Assembly (NCBI GenBank): GCA_027493525.1
Contig: JAOSKN010000003.1
Coordinates: 1,488,001-1,552,000, forward strand
Length of the DNA stretch: 64,000 bases
Direction: 5' to 3'
Origin: Planctomycetota bacterium
GTDB lineage: Bacteria; Planctomycetota; SZUA-567; H5-PLA8
The first letter of the stretch is position 1, and each line of letters begins with the position of its first letter. The notes under the pieces are model-generated. The model worked only from the letters and a program-made list of their open reading frames with translations. It was not told the DNA's origin and ran no database searches. A program made the translations under genes and the position numbers. Shown in pieces: positions 43,201 through 50,854 of this stretch.

Positions 43201-43557
43201 GACCCCGAGCGGAACGCGCTGGGCGAGCCGCTTTACGCGCGCTTCGAGAAGGCCGGCGAGCATCCCATCACGCAAGGCGTATCGGAGTGGCAGCCGCCGG
43301 GCGCGAAGCCGGTGCGGATCGTGGACAAGGACGCGCGGGCGACGGCGCTCTTCGCGGGCGGGCCGGTCTCGTACACCTTCCATCCGTGGGGCGAAGAGCG
43401 GCGCGGCCCCGGGCAGCCGGCGCTGGTCGCGGTGGAATACGGGCAGGGGCGCGCGGCCGTCGCCGGCGCGGACTCCTGGCTGCGCCCGGACGACTTGGCG
43501 CGCGGCGAGAACCTGAAGCTCTTCGAACGGCTCATCCGCTGGCTGGGGAAGGAGTAG
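40234..43557 (+). CDS. GH42-like beta-galactosidase-type glycoside hydrolase, exported
   Basis: About 1,107 residues. A signal-like N terminus (MLAAVCAHAPSASQA after SLLALGS) is clear, but no good start codon with a ribosome site is visible; TTG 40234 or ATG 40243 are the options, and the true start may be upstream. The catalytic barrel has PVWMYELINEVSY (acid/base Glu after Asn) and VNLECTINGYPR (candidate nucleophile Glu). It is followed by a trimerisation-like domain (RIGVLYSLETSRVIRP, YKLLVVPHAWRARQGVLEKLA) and another glutamine-amidotransferase-like domain near the end (YRVLILAGLDASDLDEPAQA). Family members hydrolyse beta-galactosides or related glycans; it would act outside the cytoplasm. 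It ends 3 bp before the next gene. Confidence 0.78.
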   Translation: MGSMLAAVCAHAPSASQAGESAVEQARADERARQEGLKKAPGYKKLDLTPARLHVVPLELPAAFERSAEAFPKSAHDVVIGADGNFLRDGKPVFLFGVEAELYNGAWLHRILGLDFTELSILARGEFRASLKVEKKKAADGTLLLEASSPVESPWLELRFKEALRGGTLLTYELMMNKTFHPLPYEVYDFQPPLYCPGVPGFHKNSSHFFDLCQENPEARQLYVNMLRWSARHARKYPVWMYELINEVSYICPCAANAQRFQEEMARKYGTLEQANSAWGTRYGSFEAVLPPLNIGSGMIYNSEWGVVPHGKDLSVPLWIDWARWMEGRGEEVFRELQAELQKLDPGAKGCYQSPYWEGRNAMSPATKGRTEDLYGGEQVLNLFRQERGSEKWEELTQMLEQQIANDLIRASAPAKPHVNLECTINGYPRAKDEPEKAYRIGAAGTRTFFWHQAVHGVSGSVIGYFYGNATSGGGGSVWDPQRHTLDSIRELPRTRGEIGALAEIVLPNPRIKGRIGVLYSLETSRVIRPEKDNLCHQFVAEFADYYGAALFTRAPVDIVTSEQVLAGKAGDYKLLVVPHAWRARQGVLEKLAAYAQAGGTVLVSPDSLRFDDDSGARLETEAFLGGRAGKPLTQAARPVFQDALAGLGECGSKGIASAPSGERDFDFAAPVHGYEFEPTTARLLAAAGGKPALTVNDLGRGKVYHLAYEPSDRSRFQLMRWIAGQCGARADLETTSPSELPLPGDLFPFLPIETHRFERDGRQVWYALNFGGACAGRLVPAEAAKPMTVRNVRDGKYLKPDGGTSATPSPWTPDALKAGVPVEFPSQDPVVLLLEDPEREPLALETLSDEQREALAWLYRKSPASEKKILIDAVSTLEGRMHAYRMPTAVKRLEDLGYEVHTSVKPLAKLVARNGEDLKDATLGEYRVLILAGLDASDLDEPAQAAVLAFVKGGGGLLYCAPTEYHHAGKAHPLARALGLEIGRANFHDPERNALGEPLYARFEKAGEHPITQGVSEWQPPGAKPVRIVDKDARATALFAGGPVSYTFHPWGEERRGPGQPALVAVEYGQGRAAVAGADSWLRPDDLARGENLKLFERLIRWLGKE

Positions 43558-43560
43558 GCC

Positions 43561-45288
43561 ATGCGCAAGCTCGCGGCAAGCCTCGTGCTGGGACTCGCGT
43601 GCGCCGCGGGCTTCGCGGGCGAGGAACCGGCCGCGCCGGAGGCCACGCGCGCCGGCGTGCTGCAGCTCGTGAAGGATGCCTTGGCCGCCGGAAAGCGGCC
43701 GGGCTTCGAGATGGAACTGGGTTCGCAGCGCGTCAAGGCGAAGCTGGTGCAGGCCGACGCGGCGCAGGCGACGGTGAACGCCTCAGGGCTGACGATGCCG
43801 CTGCCCTGGGAGAAGCTCAGCGACGCGCAGCTCTTTCAATTGGGCCTGGACCTGGCTGGGGAAGACGCCGCGGCACGGCGGCGCATGGCCGCCTTCGCGC
43901 TGGGCGCGGGGCTGGAGCGCGAAGCGCAACGCACGTTATCCACTTTGTTGGAGCAGAATCCCCGCGACGCGGAGGCGCTGAAGTTGCTCTCGGCGGCCGA
44001 GGCCAAGGCGAAGGAACAGGCCGAGCCCGCGGCGGCGCCGGCCCAGCCCGCGCCAGCCCCCTCGACGCCCGCCCCGGCGGCGGCGATCCCGCAGGTTCCA
44101 GGCCCGTTCGCGGCGCACTGCTTCGTCGCGCCGAACGGCAGCGACCAGCACCCCGGCACGTTCGAGCGCCCCTTCGGGACGCTCCAGCACGCGCTCGGGC
44201 AGGCCAAGCCCGGGCAGACGATCTGCCTGCGCGGCGGAACCTACCGCTTGACGGCGATCACGCAGTTCAAGGGCGGCGGGCAGCCCGGCGCGTACGTGGA
44301 GGTGCGGAGCTACCCGGGCGAGGTCCCGCTGCTCGACGCCGAAGCGCTGCCGGGTTCGGATCCGACCTGGCGCTTCTCGAAGGCGGGGTACTGGCGCATC
44401 CGCGGCCCGATCCATCTGACGAACGGGCGCGGCGCGGGGGTTTTCGTCGATCACGACAGCACGCACCTCGAGTTCGAGCTGATCGAGTCGAGCTACAACG
44501 GGAAGACGGCCGAACGCGGCGGGCACGGCTTCATGGTTCAGGGGCCGGAGATTTCGGAGATCCTGTTCAAGAACTGCGACGCGCACCACAACGCCAACCA
44601 CAAGACGAAGCCCGGGGAGAGCGTCGAGGCGAACATCTACCAGCACGGCGACGGCTGGCGGATCTTCAACGGGACGCGCGTGAAGCTGCTCGGCTGCCGC
44701 GCCTGGCACAACCTCGACGACGGCTACGACACGACGCAGGCGACCGAGCCCATCGAGCTGGTGGAGTGCTGGGCGGCGTACTCGGGCCTCGACGACGCGA
44801 AGGGTTCGATCACCGGAAAGCCGAATTGGGGCATCCGGCGCTACGACGGGGACGGGATCAAGCTGGGCTACAAGGACGACAGCGGCCCGCACGTCGCGAT
44901 CCGCTGCATCGCATGGGCCAACTTCTCGCACGGCTGGAACGTGGCCGGGGGGCCGTACAAGCTCATCCATTGCGCCGCGTACAACAACGCCGAGGACGCC
45001 TTTTTCGGGATCAAGCTGAAGGCGAACGAAGTTCGCAACACGTTCGCCTTCGGCAACCGCGTCGGGAACGGGACCTGGGCGCAGGACGCGGCGGCGACGA
45101 CGGTAAGCGAGGCGGATTTCGCGAGCGTGAACGACGCGGGGATGCTCGGCCCGCGGCAGGCCGACGGGAGCCTGCCGGAGACGAATTTCCTGCGCCCCGC
45201 GCCGGGCGGGAGGCTGGTCGACGCGGGCGTGGACGCGGGGCAGCCGTTCAAGGGGCGCGGGCCGGACATCGGGCCGCGGGAGCAATAG
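43561..45288 (+). CDS. Exported beta-helix protein, PL9-like polysaccharide lyase candidate
   Basis: A 575-residue protein with a signal peptide (MRKLAASLVLGLACAAGFAG), a helical TPR-like N-terminal part (RTLSTLLEQNPRDAEALKLL), a Pro/Ala linker (about 155-180), and a right-handed parallel beta-helix from about 185. FVAPNGSDQHPGTFERPFGT and ICLRGGTYRL are the typical opening of PL9/pectate-lyase-like helices, and HNLDDGYDTTQ matches the calcium-binding Asp pair position of that family. It starts 3 bp after the glycosidase stop, so the two are co-transcribed. Lyase activity on a uronic-acid polymer is inferred; the catalytic Lys was not located with certainty. Confidence 0.78.
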   Translation: MRKLAASLVLGLACAAGFAGEEPAAPEATRAGVLQLVKDALAAGKRPGFEMELGSQRVKAKLVQADAAQATVNASGLTMPLPWEKLSDAQLFQLGLDLAGEDAAARRRMAAFALGAGLEREAQRTLSTLLEQNPRDAEALKLLSAAEAKAKEQAEPAAAPAQPAPAPSTPAPAAAIPQVPGPFAAHCFVAPNGSDQHPGTFERPFGTLQHALGQAKPGQTICLRGGTYRLTAITQFKGGGQPGAYVEVRSYPGEVPLLDAEALPGSDPTWRFSKAGYWRIRGPIHLTNGRGAGVFVDHDSTHLEFELIESSYNGKTAERGGHGFMVQGPEISEILFKNCDAHHNANHKTKPGESVEANIYQHGDGWRIFNGTRVKLLGCRAWHNLDDGYDTTQATEPIELVECWAAYSGLDDAKGSITGKPNWGIRRYDGDGIKLGYKDDSGPHVAIRCIAWANFSHGWNVAGGPYKLIHCAAYNNAEDAFFGIKLKANEVRNTFAFGNRVGNGTWAQDAAATTVSEADFASVNDAGMLGPRQADGSLPETNFLRPAPGGRLVDAGVDAGQPFKGRGPDIGPREQ

Positions 45289-45343
45289 CGGAGAGCCCTC
45301 CCCCCGCCCGCTCCCGAGGGAGAGGGCGAACGAGGATGAATTC

Positions 45344-46321
45344 ATGAGCCGAATCGACGCGCATATTCACTTCGAGGGCGAGCACGAGGAGTTCGTGCGG
45401 CAGCTCGAGGCGTGGGAGCTGAAGCTGCTGAACACGATCGGCGGGGTGGAGGATCCGGGCTGGCGCGAGCGTCGCGCGGTCCCGTACGCGCGGCTGGCGC
45501 GGACGCAGCCCCAGCGCTTCGCGTGGATCACGAGCTTCGACCTGCCCGGCTTCGGCGATCCCGAGTACGCGGAGCGCGCGATCGAGGGACTGCGGCGCGA
45601 CTTCGAGGCCGGCGCCGTCGGCTGCAAGATCTGGAAGACCTACGGGATGGGGCTGCGCGACCCCGAAGGCCGGCACGTGCTGGTGGATCATCCGATCCTG
45701 GAGCCGATCGTCTCCTTCGTGGAGCGCTCCGGCAAGACGCTGCTGATGCACATCGCCGAGCCGCAGGGCTGCTGGCAGCCGCTCGGCCCGGACAACCAGT
45801 ACAGCGGGTTCTACGAGAAGCATCCGGACAAGTACATGCACGGGCGGCCGGAGATGCCCTCGCACGCGGAGCTGATCGCCTCGCGCGACCGCGTCGTCGA
45901 GCGTCATCCCAAGCTGCGGGTGGTGGGCGCGCACCTGGGAAGCCTGGAGTACGACGCCACCGAACTGGCGCGGCGCTTCGAGCGCTACCCGAACTTCGCG
46001 GTGGATACCTCGGGGCTCGCGCGCGCGGCGGACCTGGGCAAGCAGGACCGCGCGCGGGTGCGGCGGCTCTTCGAAGACTTCCCAGACCGGATCCTGTTCG
46101 GCAGCGACCAGCACGCGACGGCGGAGGACGCGGCGAGCCCCGAGGGGCGGCGCACGGCGCTGGAGCGGATCCGGGCGGGGCACGCGGCGGCCTTCGCGTA
46201 CTACGAGACGGACCGCGTGCTGGAACTGCGCGGGCGTTCGATTCAGGGGTTGGCGCTGCCCGACGCGATCCTGAAAGGGCTCTACCTGGAGAACGCGCGG
46301 CGCTGGTACCCGGGCTTGTAA
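45344..46321 (+). CDS. Amidohydrolase family (TIM-barrel) hydrolase
   Basis: A 325-residue amidohydrolase_2-type protein. Metal-binding signatures are DAHIHFEGEHEE near the N terminus, LLMHIAEPQGCWQ, VVGAHLGSLEYD and RILFGSDQHA. Members act as metal-dependent hydrolases or decarboxylases on small carboxylate or lactone substrates, so a role in opening a lactone or cleaving a product of the polysaccharide pathway is plausible. ATG 45344 has GAGG upstream. It lies 55 bp after the beta-helix gene and 24 bp before the dehydrogenase, consistent with one operon. No signal peptide; cytosolic. Confidence 0.83.
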   Translation: MSRIDAHIHFEGEHEEFVRQLEAWELKLLNTIGGVEDPGWRERRAVPYARLARTQPQRFAWITSFDLPGFGDPEYAERAIEGLRRDFEAGAVGCKIWKTYGMGLRDPEGRHVLVDHPILEPIVSFVERSGKTLLMHIAEPQGCWQPLGPDNQYSGFYEKHPDKYMHGRPEMPSHAELIASRDRVVERHPKLRVVGAHLGSLEYDATELARRFERYPNFAVDTSGLARAADLGKQDRARVRRLFEDFPDRILFGSDQHATAEDAASPEGRRTALERIRAGHAAAFAYYETDRVLELRGRSIQGLALPDAILKGLYLENARRWYPGL

Positions 46322-46345
46322 ACCGAGAGCAAAAGGAGAAACGGC

Positions 46346-47338
46346 ATGGACAAGGTTCGGATGGGGTTCATCGGCTCGGGAAACATCTCGCGCAGCCACA
46401 AGGAGCAGCTCAAACGCTTCGCGGACGTCGCCATGATCGCGCACAGCGACGTGGTGATGCCGGCGGCGAAGGCCGCGGCGCAGGCTTACGGCGGGCGCGC
46501 GTACGACGACTACCTGAAGATGATCGAAACGGAGAAGCTCGACGCGGTGCTGATCGCGCTGCCGCCGCACCTCCACGGCACGATCGAGGCGGACTGCGCC
46601 GAGCGAGGCCTGCACATGCTGGTCGAGAAGCCGGTGAACCTGTACCTGGAGCCGGCGCGGCGCGCGGCGGCGGCCATCGGGAAGGCGGGCGTGATCGCGT
46701 CGGTGGGCTACAACTACCGGCACGTGAAGGCGGGCCACCAAGTCCGCGAGCTGCTGCGCGGGAAGCCGATCGCGACGGCCCACGCCGTGCGCTGGTTCAA
46801 GCTCCCGCCGAAGGCGTGGTGGAAGCGCTACGACCAGGGCGGCGGGCAACTCGTCGAGCAGGGCACGCACGAGGTCGATTTCCTGCGCTTCGTGCTGGGC
46901 GAGGTGAAGACGGTGCAGGCGCGCTACGGCTATACGCTGCTCGGCAAGGAACCCGAGACGACGATCCCCGACACGCAGACGGTGACGCTCGAATTCGAGA
47001 GCGGCGCGCTGGCGACGCTGCATCTGTTCTGCCTGATGGAGGGCCTGCAGCGCGGCGGCGTGGAGTTCTGGGGCCGGAGCCTGTGCGTGAAGTTCGACGG
47101 GACCGACCTGGCCATCGAGTCGCCGGAGCCGCTCGCCGTTCCCGAACTCGAGAGCCCGCTGTTCCTGGACAACGCGCGCGCGAGCGTGGACCGGCGCTTC
47201 GTGGAGGCGGTCAAGACCGGGGACCGTGCGCTGCTGTCCAGCGACTTCGCCGACGCGGTGAAGAGCGCGGAGGTCTGCCTCGCGGCGAACCGTTCGGCCG
47301 AGCGCGGCGGGGAGCCGGTGAACCTGCCGCTGGCGTAG
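46346..47338 (+). CDS. Gfo/Idh/MocA family dehydrogenase of the catabolic cluster
   Basis: A 330-residue NAD(P)-dependent dehydrogenase. Rossmann motif MGFIGSGNISRSH, family motif MLVEKPVNL, and GGGQLVEQGTHEVDFLRF in the substrate domain. AAAGGAG lies just before ATG 46346. It is cytosolic and probably oxidises a sugar or sugar acid released by the exported enzymes upstream. The cacggag foldback follows its stop. It is a separate lineage from the dehydrogenase at 4.2-5.2 kb. Confidence 0.9.
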   Translation: MDKVRMGFIGSGNISRSHKEQLKRFADVAMIAHSDVVMPAAKAAAQAYGGRAYDDYLKMIETEKLDAVLIALPPHLHGTIEADCAERGLHMLVEKPVNLYLEPARRAAAAIGKAGVIASVGYNYRHVKAGHQVRELLRGKPIATAHAVRWFKLPPKAWWKRYDQGGGQLVEQGTHEVDFLRFVLGEVKTVQARYGYTLLGKEPETTIPDTQTVTLEFESGALATLHLFCLMEGLQRGGVEFWGRSLCVKFDGTDLAIESPEPLAVPELESPLFLDNARASVDRRFVEAVKTGDRALLSSDFADAVKSAEVCLAANRSAERGGEPVNLPLA

Positions 47339-47347
47339 GATCCGTTT

Positions 47348-47440
47348 AACCACGGAGGCACGGAGACACGGAGAGGATTTCGGATCGGGAGCCGAACCTA
47401 AAAACCCCGACGGCTCAGCATCCTTCTCGGGGCCTCCGTG
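47348..47440. repeat. Foldback repeat of the cacggag family
   Basis: The left arm has AACCACGGAGGC and two further cacggag units; the right arm has GGCCTCCGTG at 47431-47440. It resembles the arms at 56441-56553. It separates two genes of the catabolic cluster. Confidence 0.7.
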
Positions 47441-47474
47441 AGCACAAGCAGGGCGCAAAGGACTGGAGACTCGA

Positions 47475-48292
47475 ATGAAGATCGGATTCATCGCGCAGCC
47501 CAAGACGCCCATCACGGTCGAGGACGCGCGCTTCGCGGCGGAGCACGGGATGCCGCATTTGGAGCTGGTCTGGGACGACTTCACGGAGGCGCACTGGGAA
47601 CGCCGGCAGGCCGAGAAGAACATGCTGCGCGAGTTCGGCGTGGGGCTCTCGGCGGCGGGGTTCTGGCGGCGGAATCCGATCCATCCCGACGCGGCCGAAC
47701 GCGCGCGCTGCCACGAGGAGCTGAAGCGCTACCTGGATTACTGCCACGAGCTGGAATGCCCGGTGCTGGTGACGGGCGGCGGGACGCTGCTGGGCCCGGA
47801 CGTGGAAGCCTGCGCGCGGGCCTTCTCGGCGGCGTTCGAGCCGATCCTGCAGCACGCCGAGCGGCGCGGGGTGCGGATCGCGCTGTACGGGGTGCACGGA
47901 AGGACCTAAGCGACGAGCGCGCGAGCTGGCTGGTCAACCTGGAGGCCTACGAGCGGCTCTGGCGCGACTTTCCGCGGCTGGGGATGAAGTACGACGCGGC
48001 GAACTGGATGGGCAAGGGCATGGATCCGCTCCCGGCGCCGCGCAAGCACGGCGACAAAATCCTGCACGTCCACATCAAAGATCATCTGTACCACGAAGGC
48101 GAGCTGGCGAGCCAGCCGGCGGCGGGCATGGGCGACGTGCCGTTCCCGAAGATCCTGGCGTTCCTGTACGAGCACCGCTACGCGGGCGCGCTCTCGATCG
48201 AGCCGCACGGCCCGTGGCAGAAGCGCCCCGACCTGCGCGCGAAGATGCTGAGGCTGTCGAAGCGCTACCTCGAACCGATGCTGCTGCCGTGA
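47475..48292 (+). CDS. Sugar phosphate isomerase/epimerase-like TIM-barrel, one-base frameshift
   Basis: About 272 residues when one base is restored. The first frame (MKIGFIAQPKTPITVEDARF to RIALYGVHG) and the second (KDLSDERASWLVNLEAYERL, MKYDAANWMGKGMDPL, ILHVHIKDHLY, ALSIEPHGPW) together make a complete xylose-isomerase-like AP-endonuclease-2 barrel with the metal-site pattern expected (DAANW, HVHIKD, IEPHG). The break is at AA, 47900-47901; AAA would restore HGKDLSDERAS. It belongs to the polysaccharide cluster and probably isomerises a sugar or keto-sugar intermediate. Both halves are intact, which argues for a sequence indel. Confidence 0.8.
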
Positions 48293-48311
48293 GCAACCGG
48301 AGAGCCCCCCG

Positions 48312-50375
48312 ATGCGAACGCTCCCTGCCTGGTGCGTGTTGACGGTCCTGGCGGCCTGCGGCCTGCCCGCCCGCGCAGAGGAGGCTCCCGCGCCCGGCGG
48401 AGGGCCCAGCCTGGAATACGCCGCGCCGCGGCTGCCGCCGATCCCCGAGAAGCTGCCGCTGGAGGAGCAGACCGGGCACCCGCGCGTCTACGTGCCGCCG
48501 GGCGGCGTGGAGGAACTGATCGAGCGCTCGAAGACGACGCACAAGGCCATCGCCGAGACGATCGCGAAGCGCGCCGAGGAGATCCTTAAGGAGGGCTGCA
48601 ACCCGTCGCCGCGGAACGCGGAGAGCCCGATGCGGCACGAGGTCCGCAAGCCGGCCCAGATGGCCTGGGCCTACGCGGCGACGGGCGATTCGAAGTTCAA
48701 GGAAGCGGCGATGCAGTACGCGGAACTCGTCTGCGCGTACCCGCACTGGGACATTGACGTGGACCTGGCGGCCGGGCACGCGCTCTGGTCGGTCTCGACC
48801 GTCTACGACTGGTTCTACAAAGACCTGAGCGAGAAACAGCGGACCGCGATCCGCGAGAAAATCCAGCTCCAGGGCAACCGGATGGACCGGGTCTGGGGCA
48901 AGGAGCACGTCAAGGGCGGCACGTGGTGGACCAAGGCGTTCCTGCAGAATCACGGGCAGGAGAACTGCCAGGGGCTGGCGACGGCGGCGATCGTCTTCTA
49001 CCACGAGTTGCCGGAAGCCAAGGAGTGGCTGAAGCACGCGGAAGCGCACTTCGAGACGGTCTTCTCGATCCTGAACGAAGACGGCTCGAGCATGGAGGGC
49101 ATCAACTACTGGGGCTACAGCATGGAGCATTGCATGCTCTACGCCGACCTGGCGCAGCGGAACATGGGACGGGATTTCTTCGCGACCTCGGGCTACCTGC
49201 GCAACGCGGGGCGCTTCCTGCTGGCGCACATGACGCCGTGGATCCGCCCCGGCGACTTCGCGGTCTCGTACGGCGCGGCGAGCCTGAGCACCGGGACGCA
49301 CGGGCCGGAGCACATCCTCTTCAAGGCCGCGGCGGCCTCGCGCGATCCGGCGGTGCAGGACCTGGCCTTCACGCTGCTCGAGCAGGACGTGGGCCGGAAC
49401 TCGCCGCTCCCGCCGCTGGCGCTGCTCTGGTACGACCCGACGGTGCCTCGCGGGAGATACGGGGCGAACCCGACGCTGAGCGTCTTCCCGGAACTGGGGA
49501 TCGTCAGCGCGCGCAGCGGCTGGGACGCGGAGGCGACGGTGCTCTGGTTCAAGTGCGGCGCCTACCAGGGCCGCGCGGCCACGGAGGTGCTGAAGAAGGA
49601 CGTCGGATCGGGGCACGCGCGCGCCGACCAGACCGCGATCCAGCTCATCTCGCGCGGCGAGCGGCTCACGGCGTACGGAAACTCCTACTGCGAGAACCAC
49701 AACCTGCCGCTCTTCCGCGGGGTCGGTCAGATCGGCGAGTCCGGCCCCAGCAAAGAGAGCGGGCTGGTGGTCAGCGCGGCCTTCAAGATGCCGGAGCAGC
49801 CGAAACTGCTGAACGCGAAGAGCGCGCCGGCCTTCGATTACTTCGCCGGCGACGCCTCGAAGGCGTACCGCCCGGAGGCCGGCGTCAAGACCTACCGGCG
49901 GCACGTGGTATTCCTGAAACCCGACGACGTGCTGCTGATCGACGAGATCGAACTGGAGCCGGCCCAGCCGGAGGCGAAGACCCCGGACGTGTCGAGCAAC
50001 CTGCAGGTGCTGGGCGAACCGAAGGACGTCTCGCCGCGGCACGCGCGCGCCGACGGCCAACGGGCGGGGCTGGACGTGATGCTCTGCGCGCCGGCGGAAG
50101 GCTTCGCGCTGAAGGCGAGTTCGCCGCCGCCCAACACCGGGTACATGATGCCCGAGGCCTATTGGGAGCGGAAACGGATCGGCGCGGAGTCCACCCAGCC
50201 GGTGGCGAAGACGGTGCTCGTGACGTACCTCCACGCGCGCGAGGCCGGCGCGGAGAGCCCCGAGGCGCCGAAGGTCGAGGTCGCGGAGGGCAAGGTGCGC
50301 GCGGACGTCCGCACGGCCCAAGGCGCGCGGACGATCGAGGTGGACCTGGAACGGGCGGCGTGCGAAGTGAAGTGA
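48312..50375 (+). CDS. Heparinase II/III-like exported polysaccharide lyase
   Basis: A 687-residue protein with a signal peptide (LPAWCVLTVLAACGLPARAEE). An alpha/alpha toroid occupies about 60-400 (WAYAATGDSKFKEAAMQYAE, HALWSVSTVYDWFYKDLSEK, AFLQNHGQENCQGLATAAIV, EGINYWGYSMEHCMLYADLA), followed by a beta-sandwich (HARADQTAIQLISRGERLTA, HVVFLKPDDVLLIDEIELEP). Family knowledge places such proteins among lyases of uronic-acid-containing glycans such as heparin-like or alginate-like polymers. N, H and Y candidates lie in QNHGQEN and INYWGYS. It ends the catabolic cluster. ATG 48312 is 20 bp after the isomerase stop. Confidence 0.83.
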   Translation: MRTLPAWCVLTVLAACGLPARAEEAPAPGGGPSLEYAAPRLPPIPEKLPLEEQTGHPRVYVPPGGVEELIERSKTTHKAIAETIAKRAEEILKEGCNPSPRNAESPMRHEVRKPAQMAWAYAATGDSKFKEAAMQYAELVCAYPHWDIDVDLAAGHALWSVSTVYDWFYKDLSEKQRTAIREKIQLQGNRMDRVWGKEHVKGGTWWTKAFLQNHGQENCQGLATAAIVFYHELPEAKEWLKHAEAHFETVFSILNEDGSSMEGINYWGYSMEHCMLYADLAQRNMGRDFFATSGYLRNAGRFLLAHMTPWIRPGDFAVSYGAASLSTGTHGPEHILFKAAAASRDPAVQDLAFTLLEQDVGRNSPLPPLALLWYDPTVPRGRYGANPTLSVFPELGIVSARSGWDAEATVLWFKCGAYQGRAATEVLKKDVGSGHARADQTAIQLISRGERLTAYGNSYCENHNLPLFRGVGQIGESGPSKESGLVVSAAFKMPEQPKLLNAKSAPAFDYFAGDASKAYRPEAGVKTYRRHVVFLKPDDVLLIDEIELEPAQPEAKTPDVSSNLQVLGEPKDVSPRHARADGQRAGLDVMLCAPAEGFALKASSPPPNTGYMMPEAYWERKRIGAESTQPVAKTVLVTYLHAREAGAESPEAPKVEVAEGKVRADVRTAQGARTIEVDLERAACEVK

Positions 50376-50408
50376 AGTGAAGTGAGCGGCTGGGCGCGCG
50401 AGGCCGAC

Positions 50409-50437
50409 AAAAAAGCCCGCCGTACGGCGGGCTTTTT
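50409..50437. terminator. Bidirectional terminator between the lyase gene and rpmE
   Basis: GCCCGCC-GTAC-GGCGGGC flanked by A6 on the left and T5 on the right. It serves both convergent genes. A short GTGAA pentamer array overlaps the lyase stop just upstream. Confidence 0.92.
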
Positions 50438-50457
50438 CATGCGTGAGGCAATCGGGT

Positions 50458-50727
50458 TTACTCGGCCTTCTCGGTCGTCTCTGCCTTCTCGGCCTTCTCG
50501 GCCTTCCCCTTCTGCTTGGCCTCGGCGATCTTCCATTTCTGCTGGAAGCGCTCGATACGCCCGGCGGAGTCGACGAACTTCTGGCGGCCCGTATAGAACG
50601 GATGGCAGTGGCTGCAAACGTCGATGGAGAAGTTCTGCCCCTTGGTGGAACGGGTCTCGATCAGCGTGTTGCAGCCGACGCACTTGATGGTGACCTTCTC
50701 GTACTTGGGATGAATGCCGGCCTTCAT
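50458..50727 (-). CDS. rpmE: 50S ribosomal protein L31
   Basis: An 89-residue L31 of the zinc-binding (C+) type. MKAGIHPKYEKVTIKCVGCN, SIDVCSHCHPFYTGRQKFVD and GRIERFQQKW are diagnostic; the four Cys are in CVGC and CSHC. It is part of the large ribosomal subunit. ATG 50727 has TGAGG upstream; the frame is open further without support. The C-terminal tail (KAEKAEKAETTEKAE) is a low-complexity extension compared with the usual 65-75 residues. Confidence 0.96.
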   Translation of the reverse strand: MKAGIHPKYEKVTIKCVGCNTLIETRSTKGQNFSIDVCSHCHPFYTGRQKFVDSAGRIERFQQKWKIAEAKQKGKAEKAEKAETTEKAE

Positions 50728-50854
50728 GACCTCAGCGCCTCCGTGTGCGAAGCAGAAAAGTATAGGGGCAGGCCGGGGCGAGGCAAGGGGGATTTTGAGG
50801 GACGCCCGCGGAACGAACGGCAAGCGGGGGAGGACGGCGTGGCCTGGGAGGCGG

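Noticed and set aside
38968..43383. A minus-strand open frame of 1,471 codons
   Set aside because: It is the complement of the regulator and glycosidase genes; composition is Arg/His/Gln-rich with no domain, as expected for a high-GC shadow.
40551..45347. A plus-strand open frame of about 1,600 codons
   Set aside because: It is a shifted frame over the glycosidase and beta-helix genes, both of which have clear domains in their own frames.
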